From: Gemmatimonadaceae bacterium
Lineage (GTDB): Bacteria; Gemmatimonadota; Gemmatimonadetes; Gemmatimonadales; Gemmatimonadaceae
NCBI GenBank assembly: GCA_022843265.1
Contig: JALHNZ010000002.1
Span: 1-64,000 of the forward strand
Direction: 5' to 3'
DNA: 64,000 bases
The notes beneath the pieces were generated by a model. The model was not told where the DNA came from and did not search any database. It saw nothing but the letters and a program-made list of their open reading frames with translations. Made by a program: the position numbers and the translations under genes. Shown here one piece after another: positions 7,010 to 14,683 of the stretch; position 1 is the stretch's first letter; the number at the start of each line of letters is the position of its first letter.

Positions 7010-9505
7010 ATGCTGCGACGGCCGCTGACCTCGCCTCGATACTGTGCGTTTCTCCTGTCCACCACGCGCGCCGCAGTGGCCGTGGCCGCCCTGAGCACCG
7101 TGGCCGCAGCGCAGAGCGGATACCAACAGCCGCCGCCGGCGATTGCCAGCGTGCTCGATGCGCCGCTCACGCCACTTGTCAGCCCAAGCCCGTCTCGCAC
7201 GCGTCTGTTGCTCTCCGAGCGCGCGGGGTACCCGTCCATCGCCGAAGTGGCCGCCCCGGAGTTCAAGCTGGCGGGGCTGCGCTTTGATCCGCGTTCGAAT
7301 GGACCGTCGCGCGGTTCCGGCATGCGGGCATTGTCGATCATGCCCATCACTGGCGGTGAATCCAAGCGCATCACGGTGCCGTGGCCCGCAGGCACGGATA
7401 CCACGGGCGGACCGATCAGCAACGTGAGCTGGTCTCCCTCTGGTGATCATACGTTTTTTACCGTGACATCTGAGACGGGCATCTATCCGTTTGTGGTTGC
7501 ACATCCGGCCACCACCGCGCGACAGCTGAGCACCCGTCCGCTCAATGCCGTGCTGGGTGCACCGTGCACGTGGCTCAGTAGCGAGCCAGCGCTTGTGTGT
7601 CGTTTTGTGCCGTCTGGACGAGGTGCTGCGCCGCAAGCACCCACCACGCCCGATGGCCCGATCGTTCAGGAAACAGGTGGTGGTTCCGCCGATCGTGTCG
7701 CCACCTACCAGGACTTGCTGAAGTCGCCGCATGACGAAGCCGTGTTTCAGCATTACGCCACGAGTCAGTTGGCGCGCGTGGCGCTTGACGGGACCGTCAC
7801 TGATATCGGCGCGGTTGGCATTCACAGCGGCGTGAGCCCAAGCCCGGACGCGCGTTATCTGTTGGTCACCACGATGTCACGTCCGTTTTCGTATGTGGTG
7901 CCGCTCAACTTCTTTCCCACGGTAACGGCGGTGTGGGATATGAACGGACGGGAAGTGAAACGCGTGCACACGCTGCCATTGCGCGAAAGTGTGCCGTGGG
8001 GTGGCGACGTGGTGGCGGAAGGCCCGCGCGCCATTCGCTGGCGTTCCGATAGCGACGCCACATTGGTGTGGTCGGAAGCACCGCGCACTGACACGATTGC
8101 CGTCAACGGAATTCGTGATCGTGTGATGATGCTTCCCGCGCCGTTCACCGGTACAGCCAGCGCGCTGGTTTCCGTGGGCTGGCGCGCGAGCACGGTGCTC
8201 TGGGCGAAGCCTGATCTCGCGATTGTGCGCGAAGGATGGCAGCGCACGCGCACCGAAAAATACTGGGCGGTGAATCCACTCAAGCCTGACGCCGCGCCGC
8301 GTTTATTGTGGGAGCGCAGCACGGAAGATCGCTACCAGGATCCGGGCGCTTTTGTCAGCACGACCAATGCCAATGGGCAGTCCGTACTCAAGACAACGCC
8401 CGATGGCCGCTACGCATTCCTGCAGGGCAATGGCGCGTCAGACGAAGGCGATCGTCCGTTTGTTGATCGCTACGAACTCGCGACCGGTAAAACGCTGCGC
8501 CTCTTTCAGTCATCAAACACCGCGTACGAAAGTGCGGTCGCGCTATTGAATGACAACGGCGACCGGTTGCTCACGCGTCGCGAGAGCAAGACCGAAGTCC
8601 CGAACTATTGGCTGCGTGAAACGCGTACGCGCATGGCGCCGCGTCAGCTCACGTTCTTTACCGATCCTGCGCCGGCGTTCGCTGGCGTGACGTCGGAGTT
8701 GATTACCTACAAGCGCAAAGACGGTGTGCAGCTCTCGGCCACGTTGTACCTGCCCGCTGGATACAACAAGGAACGCGATGGGGCGTTGCCGTTCTTCCTT
8801 TGGGCGTATCCGCAGGAGTTCCGTTCCGCAGCGGCCGCGGCGCAGGTGCAGGGTTCGCCGAACCGATTTGTGCGGCCGTCAGGCTCAAGCCATCTGTTTC
8901 TGTTGGCGCAAGGCTACGGTGTGCTCGACGGACCAGCCATGCCGATTATTGGCGAGGGCACAGCGGAGCCAAACGATACGTATCGGCAGCAGCTGGTGAG
9001 CAGTGCCGAAGCGGCGGTCGACGCGATTGTATCACGCGGCGTGGCGGATCGTGATCGCATTGGTGTGGGCGGACATTCGTATGGCGCATTCATGACGGCC
9101 AATCTGCTGGCGCACTCACGACTGTTCCGCGCCGGCATCGCGCGCAGCGGCGCGTACAATCGCACGCTCACACCGTTTGGATTTCAGGCGGAAGAACGCA
9201 CGTACTGGCAGGCGCAGGAGATCTACACCACGATGTCGCCGTTCACGTACGCCAATCAGATCAAGGATCCGATTCTGCTGGTGCACGGCATGGCGGACAA
9301 CAACACCGGCACCTTCCCGGTGCAGAGTGAGCGCATGTACGCGGCACTCAAGGGCAACGGAGCGACGGTGCGCTACGTGCAGTTGCCGGCCGAATCACAT
9401 GGATACTCGGCGCGAGAAAGCATCGGTCACACCTTGTACGAAATGGTGGCGTGGATGGACAAACACGTAAAGCCAAAGAAGCCACTCACCACCATGAATC
9501 AGTAG
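7010..9505 (+). CDS. Exported S9-family (prolyl oligopeptidase-like) serine peptidase
   Basis: An 831-residue protein with a signal peptide (cleavage probably after VAAAQS), a long beta-propeller-like N-terminal region, and a C-terminal alpha/beta-hydrolase domain. The catalytic triad can be assigned: Ser690 in GGHSYGAFM, Asp763 in HGMADNNTG and His797 in ESHGYS. The serine motif and the preceding GVLDGPAMPI segment are typical of S9 peptidases that act as periplasmic or secreted aminopeptidases/oligopeptidases. The start at 7010 follows TCTC and gives a good signal; an in-frame ATG at 6971 is less likely. xdhC begins 3 bp after its stop, so they may share a transcript, though no functional link is obvious. 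Confidence 0.92.
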   Translation: MLRRPLTSPRYCAFLLSTTRAAVAVAALSTVAAAQSGYQQPPPAIASVLDAPLTPLVSPSPSRTRLLLSERAGYPSIAEVAAPEFKLAGLRFDPRSNGPSRGSGMRALSIMPITGGESKRITVPWPAGTDTTGGPISNVSWSPSGDHTFFTVTSETGIYPFVVAHPATTARQLSTRPLNAVLGAPCTWLSSEPALVCRFVPSGRGAAPQAPTTPDGPIVQETGGGSADRVATYQDLLKSPHDEAVFQHYATSQLARVALDGTVTDIGAVGIHSGVSPSPDARYLLVTTMSRPFSYVVPLNFFPTVTAVWDMNGREVKRVHTLPLRESVPWGGDVVAEGPRAIRWRSDSDATLVWSEAPRTDTIAVNGIRDRVMMLPAPFTGTASALVSVGWRASTVLWAKPDLAIVREGWQRTRTEKYWAVNPLKPDAAPRLLWERSTEDRYQDPGAFVSTTNANGQSVLKTTPDGRYAFLQGNGASDEGDRPFVDRYELATGKTLRLFQSSNTAYESAVALLNDNGDRLLTRRESKTEVPNYWLRETRTRMAPRQLTFFTDPAPAFAGVTSELITYKRKDGVQLSATLYLPAGYNKERDGALPFFLWAYPQEFRSAAAAAQVQGSPNRFVRPSGSSHLFLLAQGYGVLDGPAMPIIGEGTAEPNDTYRQQLVSSAEAAVDAIVSRGVADRDRIGVGGHSYGAFMTANLLAHSRLFRAGIARSGAYNRTLTPFGFQAEERTYWQAQEIYTTMSPFTYANQIKDPILLVHGMADNNTGTFPVQSERMYAALKGNGATVRYVQLPAESHGYSARESIGHTLYEMVAWMDKHVKPKKPLTTMNQ

Positions 9506-9508
9506 CAC

Positions 9509-10711
9509 GTGACGCACACCGAACTCGTCGCACTGATTCAGGCAGCGCGCTCTGCGGTGACGGCGCGCCCTGGCGTGCCACTCGCGTTGGCTACGCTGGT
9601 TGCGGTTGACGGATCGTCGTACCGTCAGCCCGGGGCACGCATGCTGTGCGACGGCGAGGGACGTGTGCTTGCGGGTGCGATCAGCGGTGGTTGTCTCGAA
9701 GGGGATGTCGCGCTGCGTGCCGGAGAGGTGTGCACGCGCGGCGCAGCATCACTGATTGCGTACGATCTGCGCGAAGATCTCGAAACCATCTGGGGATTTG
9801 GCTCTGGCTGCGAAGGGGTGGCGCATATCATGCTCGCGCCACTCGCTGACCTGCGTGAACTCGAAGCGGCGTGCGGCAGCGCCGAGTTGCGACAGAGCGG
9901 CGTCTTGCTCACCACCATTGAGTCATCAGACGTTTCGTGCGTTGGTCGCACATTGTTTGTACGCGATGCGGCGCCCGCGCTCGCCCTGCGTTCGGAAATG
10001 AACGCGCGAGTGCAGGATACGGTGCGTCATACGGATCAGCCGTTTCTCGGACAGCAGACCACACCAAACGGAACGGAACGCACGTTTGGCGCGCCTGTGC
10101 GACCGCCGGTGCACGTAGTCGTGGTTGGCGCGTCGCGGGGCGCGGAATCGTTTGCTCGTCTTGCCGTCGCGACCGGCTGGCGTGTCACGGTGATTGATGA
10201 TCGCCCCACGTTGCTCGATGCTCTCGAGCTGCCAGCAGGTGTTCAGCGGATGCAGATCGCACCCACGAATGCGTTTGATGCCATGAAGGCGCACGTATGT
10301 CCGGTAGACGCGCGCACCACGTTTGCGCTGTGCACGCATCGTTTCGACGCCGATCTTGCGTGGCTGCAAGCCGCGTTGGCCACGGAGTCGCCGTATGTCG
10401 GCGTGTTGGGTTCCCGTCAGAGAGCCGCTCGACTCGTACGCTCACTCGTTGACGCGAAACCAGACATGCGCGCGCGAGATCGGGCCCGTCTCTTTGCACC
10501 CATCGGTCTCGATCTGGGCGGCGACTCACCAGACGAAGTCGCGTTGGCGGCGCTCGCGGAAATGCAGGCGGTGCTGCAGTCGCGTCCTGGAGGTTCGTTA
10601 CGAGAACGTCAGACACCGCTGCACACGCGAAGCGAAACACCGAAGCTGGCCGGCGAACAGATCGCAGCGACCTGCACAACACCAACAGTCACGCCGCGCG
10701 AGCGTCGGTAG
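9509..10711 (+). CDS. XdhC/CoxI-family molybdenum-cofactor insertion protein
   Basis: A 400-residue XdhC/CoxI protein. The N-terminal XdhC/CoxI domain shows the typical ATLVAVDGSSYRQPGARML and GAISGGCLEGDV segments, and the C-terminal domain has a Rossmann-type strand (HVVVVGASRGAESFARLA) and the late motif TPYVGVLGS-like (SPYVGVLGSRQRAARL). Family members bind molybdopterin cofactor, help add the terminal sulfido ligand and deliver it to xanthine-dehydrogenase-type molybdenum hydroxylases. The start is GTG, 3 bp after the S9 peptidase stop. The next gene, a MobA-like nucleotidyltransferase, starts 1 bp after the stop, a pairing often seen in cofactor maturation. No molybdenum hydroxylase is encoded in this window. 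The C-terminal tail is poorly conserved. Confidence 0.9.
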   Translation: MTHTELVALIQAARSAVTARPGVPLALATLVAVDGSSYRQPGARMLCDGEGRVLAGAISGGCLEGDVALRAGEVCTRGAASLIAYDLREDLETIWGFGSGCEGVAHIMLAPLADLRELEAACGSAELRQSGVLLTTIESSDVSCVGRTLFVRDAAPALALRSEMNARVQDTVRHTDQPFLGQQTTPNGTERTFGAPVRPPVHVVVVGASRGAESFARLAVATGWRVTVIDDRPTLLDALELPAGVQRMQIAPTNAFDAMKAHVCPVDARTTFALCTHRFDADLAWLQAALATESPYVGVLGSRQRAARLVRSLVDAKPDMRARDRARLFAPIGLDLGGDSPDEVALAALAEMQAVLQSRPGGSLRERQTPLHTRSETPKLAGEQIAATCTTPTVTPRERR

Positions 10712-10712
10712 C

Positions 10713-11360
10713 GTGCGCACGCGCCAGGTGGCGGCCGTGCTGCTTGCGGCTGGTGCGTCTCGCCGGATGGGATCCGCGAAACAACTGTTGCGCGATGCGA
10801 ACGGCGAGGCGTTGCTGGTTCGCCTTGTGCGAGACGCACGCGAGGGTGGGTGCACGCCCGTGGTGGTGGTGCTCGGCGCGTACGCCGAGAGTGTGCGCGA
10901 CGTGCTGCGCGATGCGCTGCACGATGAGATTCGCAATGTGACGCCGGATAAGACAGGCGCTGCCGAGTCGATTGTGTGTGTGGAGAACGCCGATTGGGCC
11001 GATGGCATGTCGGGTTCGATCCGTGCGGGGTTGCAGGCGCTTGAACCGGGTACCGCCACCGCCATGATGTTGCTGACCTGCGACCAGCCGTCGGTTGATG
11101 TCGCGCATATACGCGCCCTGCTGGCCGCGCATGAACACGATGGCGGGCGCGTGGTGTCGCAGTATGATGAGGTGTGTGGAGTTCCCGCGATCTGGCCGCG
11201 CGCGGAATGGCCGTTGCTCGCATCACTTGAGGGAGATCGGGGTGCCCGATCGTTGCTCCGCGGCGAGGAATCCGCCGTCCCACTCCCGGGCGGTGCGATG
11301 GATCTTGATACTCCCGAAGATGTGTATCGCTGGCGACGCACTGAACCGCGCATTGATTGA
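10713..11360 (+). CDS. MobA/MocA-like molybdenum cofactor nucleotidyltransferase
   Basis: A 215-residue NTP-transferase-like protein. The nucleotide-binding signature LLAAGASRRMGSAKQ lies at residues 10-24, and the metal-binding acidic motif LLTCDQPSVD comes at mid-length. This pattern is that of MobA-like enzymes such as MocA, which join CTP or GTP to molybdopterin to make the dinucleotide cofactor. I chose the GTG at 10713 because it follows the xdhC stop by 1 bp and brings the signature to the expected place near the N-terminus. Together with xdhC it implies a molybdenum hydroxylase elsewhere in the genome. Whether CTP or GTP is used cannot be read from the sequence. Confidence 0.87.
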   Translation: MRTRQVAAVLLAAGASRRMGSAKQLLRDANGEALLVRLVRDAREGGCTPVVVVLGAYAESVRDVLRDALHDEIRNVTPDKTGAAESIVCVENADWADGMSGSIRAGLQALEPGTATAMMLLTCDQPSVDVAHIRALLAAHEHDGGRVVSQYDEVCGVPAIWPRAEWPLLASLEGDRGARSLLRGEESAVPLPGGAMDLDTPEDVYRWRRTEPRID

Positions 11361-11412
11361 CCTCGCGACTGCCCGTTCGATTGACCGCTCGATTGACCGA
11401 TCGATTTGCACC
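11353..11412. repeat. 12-bp tandem repeat across the mocA-like stop codon
   Basis: Units of 12 bp follow each other: TTGATTGACCTC (11353), a diverged unit gcgactgcccgt (11365), TCGATTGACCGC (11377), TCGATTGACCGA (11389) and a partial unit TCGATT... (11401). The first unit contains the TGA stop of the preceding gene (11358-11360). No gene is visible in the 99-bp gap up to the flavoprotein. The function is unknown; slippage or a protein-binding array are both possible. Confidence 0.7.
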
Positions 11413-11459
11413 GCACGCAGCGGGAATTCTCCGGCATCCAGCGAACTACGTCTGAACGT

Positions 11460-12992
11460 ATGACTCACATGCCCGGAACCCCCTTGATGCTTCCAGATGA
11501 TGTGCACAATCGTGCCCTCATCGCGCACGTTCATCCGCCAGACTGGAAGAACCCCACGGCGGCCGCTCGATATCAGCTGGTCGTGATCGGTGGCGGCACC
11601 GCAGGACTGGTGAGCGCGGCAATTGCAGCGGGCCTTGGCGCAAAAGTGGCGCTGATCGAACGGCACCTGCTTGGTGGCGACTGCCTCAATGTGGGGTGTG
11701 TTCCGTCCAAGGCGGTGTTGCGCGCTTCGCGAGCATGGCATCAGGCACGTTCGGCGCAGGCCGAGTTTGGCGGTCCTGCGGCTGTTGGCGAGGGCGACTT
11801 TGCGGCGGTTATGGAGCGACTGCGCAAACTTCGCGCGGGTATTGCGCCGATTGATGGTGCGCCACGCTTTGCCTCATTGGGTGTGGATGTTTTTCTCGGG
11901 GACGCACGGTTTACTGGTCATGAGACCATTGAAGTGGCCGGCCAAACGCTTCGCTTCCGGCGGGCGATGATTGCCACCGGTGCGCGCGCGGCGCTGCCGC
12001 CCATTCCCGGCCTCGCGGACGCGAATCCGCTCACGAACGAAACCGTGTTCTCGCTGACGGCACGACCGAAACGGCTGGCCATCATCGGTGCCGGGCCGAT
12101 TGGGTTGGAAATGGCGCAGTCATTTGCCCGGTTCGGAAGCCACGTCACCGTGCTGAACGCCGATGCGCGGGCCATGCCGCGTGATGACGCGGATGCGGCC
12201 AGAGTGGTAGAAGCGTCATTGACGCGAGACGGCGTGGTGTTTCACCACGACGTGACCATCACACAGGTTGCACGCGAAGGTAACGTCACCACCTTGCAGG
12301 CTACGCACGACGGGCAGCGCATTGCGCTTGCGGTGGACGCGCTCCTGGTGGCGGCCGGTCGCACGCCCAACACCGATAGTCTCGGTCTCGACGCGGCTGG
12401 TGTACAGTTCACAAAAACCGGCGTCACGGTTAACGAGAAATTTCGCACCAGTAATTCGCGTGTCTACGCCATCGGTGATGTTTCGTCGCGTTTTCAGTTC
12501 ACACACGCCGCCGACGCGCAGGCGCGTCTGGCCGTGCCCAACGCGTTGTTCTTTGGATTGGGTGGTGGAAAGTCGTCCTCACTGGTGATTCCATGGACGA
12601 CCTACACGTCGCCGGAAGTGGCGCACGTGGGGCACACAAGCGAAGCGCTCGAGCGCGCGGGCACACCGTTCGATACGATTACCATGCCAATGCACGACAA
12701 CGATCGTGCCATCCTCGAAAGTGATACCGAAGGATTCTTTCGCGTGCATCTGGCACGCGGAACCGATCAGATGCTGGGCGCCACACTCGTATGCGAAGGT
12801 GCGGGCGACATGATCGGTGAAGTGGTGAGCGCGATGAAACGCGGCGATGGATTGCGCTCGTTCAGCGGCGTCATTCGACCGTATCCAACGCGCGCTGCGA
12901 TTCTGGGTCGCGCAGCTGACCAGTACAACCGTGGTCGACTCACACCCACCGCCAAACGTGTGTTCGCCGCGTTTTTTCGAGCAACCACATGA
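11460..12992 (+). CDS. MerA-like FAD-dependent pyridine nucleotide-disulfide oxidoreductase
   Basis: A 510-residue class-I flavoprotein disulfide reductase. It has the FAD-binding GGGTAG (residues 44-49), the redox-active CLNVGC pair (Cys75 and Cys80), the NAD(P)-binding AIIGAGPIGLEMAQ segment, the ATG-type motif AIGDV and a C-terminal dimerisation domain. It lacks the N-terminal heavy-metal-associated domain, and the C-terminus (FAAFFRATT) has no Cys pair, so mercury reduction is unlikely despite the overall likeness to mercuric reductase and dihydrolipoamide dehydrogenase. It overlaps the TVP38 gene by 4 bp (ATGA); the two families are often adjacent or fused in other genomes. Its true substrate is not established. 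Confidence 0.88.
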   Translation: MTHMPGTPLMLPDDVHNRALIAHVHPPDWKNPTAAARYQLVVIGGGTAGLVSAAIAAGLGAKVALIERHLLGGDCLNVGCVPSKAVLRASRAWHQARSAQAEFGGPAAVGEGDFAAVMERLRKLRAGIAPIDGAPRFASLGVDVFLGDARFTGHETIEVAGQTLRFRRAMIATGARAALPPIPGLADANPLTNETVFSLTARPKRLAIIGAGPIGLEMAQSFARFGSHVTVLNADARAMPRDDADAARVVEASLTRDGVVFHHDVTITQVAREGNVTTLQATHDGQRIALAVDALLVAAGRTPNTDSLGLDAAGVQFTKTGVTVNEKFRTSNSRVYAIGDVSSRFQFTHAADAQARLAVPNALFFGLGGGKSSSLVIPWTTYTSPEVAHVGHTSEALERAGTPFDTITMPMHDNDRAILESDTEGFFRVHLARGTDQMLGATLVCEGAGDMIGEVVSAMKRGDGLRSFSGVIRPYPTRAAILGRAADQYNRGRLTPTAKRVFAAFFRATT

Positions 12993-13738
12993 ATGATCGT
13001 TCAGGTGAGTTGCCACAGCGCAGAGTTCCAGACGTGCCGCCGGCTGACGCCGCGAAATCCTCGCGCTCATCCGCCCTGTTGCGACTTGGCATTCTGGCGC
13101 TTGTGCTCGTAGCAGCCGGTTACGGCGCCTCGCGCGCCGGCCTGCTTGATTTGCGCGACTCGGCCGCGTTGCTTGCCGCCATTGAGCGGGCGCGCGAGGT
13201 GCCATACATCCACGTGGTGTTCGTGTTGGTCTACATCGTTGTTGCGACGTTTGGTCTACCGGCCACCCCGTTCACACTCGCGGGCGGCATCCTGTTTGGT
13301 ACGGCACTTGGATCTGGCCTCAACTGGCTCGGCGCGACGGTGGGGGCCACGGGCACCTACCTGCTCGCGAGAACGTTGGGTGGAGACGCTTTGCGAAAGC
13401 TGCTCGGCGGTCAGGCAGCGCGGCTCGACCTGCTCGCGGGCGAGCGTGGATTCAGCACGCTTTTTCGCTTGCGATTGTTACCGGTGATCCCGTTCAACGC
13501 GCTCAGCTTCACCGCCGCGCTCTCAGGAATTCCGATTCGTCCGTACGTGGCGGCCACGGGACTTGGGATTCTGCCTGGCACCATCATCTATACGTATTTT
13601 GCCGGCAGTCTGGTCGGCGGTGTGAGTGGTGCGTCGTCTACGGCGCGCACCAATCTGATCATTGCGTCTGTACTGCTGTTGGCCTTGTCATTTCTTCCAT
13701 CCATGGTGCAACGGATACGGCGTGGAAATACCAGTTGA
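12989..13738 (+). CDS. TVP38/TMEM64 (DedA-superfamily) membrane protein
   Basis: A 249-residue inner-membrane protein. After a polar N-terminus there is a helix at about residues 32-48, then the conserved core: TFGLPATPFTLAGGILFG (re-entrant loop), NWLGATVGATGTYLLAR, and FRLRLLPVIPFNALSFTAAL, followed by AATGLGILPGTIIYTYF. These are the signature segments of the TVP38/TMEM64 family, which is related to DedA and thought to act in lipid or ion transport. The start overlaps the flavoprotein stop by 4 bp, so both are likely made together. The gene's end overlaps the start of the next gene, an ECF sigma factor. Confidence 0.9.
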   Translation: MNDRSGELPQRRVPDVPPADAAKSSRSSALLRLGILALVLVAAGYGASRAGLLDLRDSAALLAAIERAREVPYIHVVFVLVYIVVATFGLPATPFTLAGGILFGTALGSGLNWLGATVGATGTYLLARTLGGDALRKLLGGQAARLDLLAGERGFSTLFRLRLLPVIPFNALSFTAALSGIPIRPYVAATGLGILPGTIIYTYFAGSLVGGVSGASSTARTNLIIASVLLLALSFLPSMVQRIRRGNTS

Positions 13739-14303
13739 CAAACACGTTGCGTTTCACGACCTCGCGTTACGTTGGCTTCCCGACGTCACGCGTTTCGCAC
13801 ACTCGCTAACGCGGAACGAATCCGACGCGGAAGATCTTGTGCAGGAGACGTATTTGCGCGCCTGGCGACATTGGGATTCGTTCAGAGTGGGGAGCGAAGC
13901 GCGGGCCTGGCTCTTTACCATTGCGCGCAACGCGTGGCGTAAACGTGCGCCACGCGATGCACGGCTTGTTGCGGTCGAAGACGATACGCTGCAAGCGCTG
14001 GCCGACGAACACTTCCCGCTCGGCGCGCCCAACGACGTGCTGCAGCGACTCAGTGACGCCGATTTGCGGCCAGCAATTCATCAGGCAATCGCCGCATTAC
14101 CCGAAGCCTTCCGCGAAGTGGTGGAGCTTGTGGAGCTCCAGGAACTACCGTACGCCGAAGCCGCGGCGGTTTTGGAAATCCCGGTTGGTACCGTAAGATC
14201 GCGGCTGTTTCGCGCCCGTCGGTTACTGCAGACGTCGTTGCTTGAATACGCGAGAGACGCTGGCCTCGCGCCGGTCCACGCTGAGAAGGAGTCATCACAA
14301 TGA
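13722..14303 (+). CDS. ECF-type RNA polymerase sigma factor
   Basis: A 193-residue extracytoplasmic-function sigma factor. Region 2 includes the core-binding and -10 recognition helices (SDAEDLVQETYLRAWRHW, then ARAWLFTIARNAWRKR), and region 4 holds the helix-turn-helix YAEAAAVLEIPVGTVRSRL for -35 recognition. No extra C-terminal domain is seen. I chose a GTG at 13722, which overlaps the TVP38 gene by 17 bp; the frame is open further upstream only inside that gene. The next gene overlaps by 4 bp and encodes its probable anti-sigma factor. Its targets probably include the downstream TonB receptor and transporter genes, but no promoter motif could be proved. Confidence 0.92.
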   Translation: MEIPVDKHVAFHDLALRWLPDVTRFAHSLTRNESDAEDLVQETYLRAWRHWDSFRVGSEARAWLFTIARNAWRKRAPRDARLVAVEDDTLQALADEHFPLGAPNDVLQRLSDADLRPAIHQAIAALPEAFREVVELVELQELPYAEAAAVLEIPVGTVRSRLFRARRLLQTSLLEYARDAGLAPVHAEKESSQ

Positions 14304-14581
14304 TCACAGACACCGATCGCAAGACGCCTGACATGCCATCGCTCGACTGCGGCGCGGCCGTTCGCATGTTATGGGACTATCTGGACGGGAACCTGGATTC
14401 GGTCAACGAAGCGGAGGTCCGCGCGCACGTGACACGATGCTCGCATTGTTTTCCGCACGCCAACTTCGGACAGATTGTGATCGACGCGATGGCGCAGGTG
14501 CGCAATACACCCGACAACGAGGCGACGGTGCGCGCGGGTGTGCTGTCGCGGCTTCGTGCGGAAGGCTACGAGGGGTCCTGA
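14300..14581 (+). CDS. Zinc-finger (zf-HC2) anti-sigma factor
   Basis: A 93-residue small protein with the ZAS-type zinc motif: Cys in SLDCGAA, then HVTRCSHC giving the H-x3-C-x2-C pattern, within a helical domain (WDYLDGNLDSVNEAEV). It has no transmembrane segment, so it should be a soluble anti-sigma factor, possibly redox or metal responsive as in the RsrA group. It overlaps the sigma factor gene by 4 bp (ATGA), the usual arrangement for such pairs. A good ribosome-binding sequence (AAGGAG) precedes the start. Confidence 0.85.
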   Translation: MITDTDRKTPDMPSLDCGAAVRMLWDYLDGNLDSVNEAEVRAHVTRCSHCFPHANFGQIVIDAMAQVRNTPDNEATVRAGVLSRLRAEGYEGS

Positions 14582-14683
14582 GCGCTGGAGATCCGCGTTC
14601 AACCTTTGGATCGTACATCCTCCACGCCACTCCATTGATCCGGCGACCTGTCATGCCGCCGAACCTTTTCGAATGAACACTCC

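Noticed and set aside
11460-12992. Mercury resistance (merA) locus
   Set aside because: The flavoprotein lacks the heavy-metal domain and the C-terminal Cys pair, and no merR, merT or merP gene is near; TVP38 and the sigma pair point to another role.
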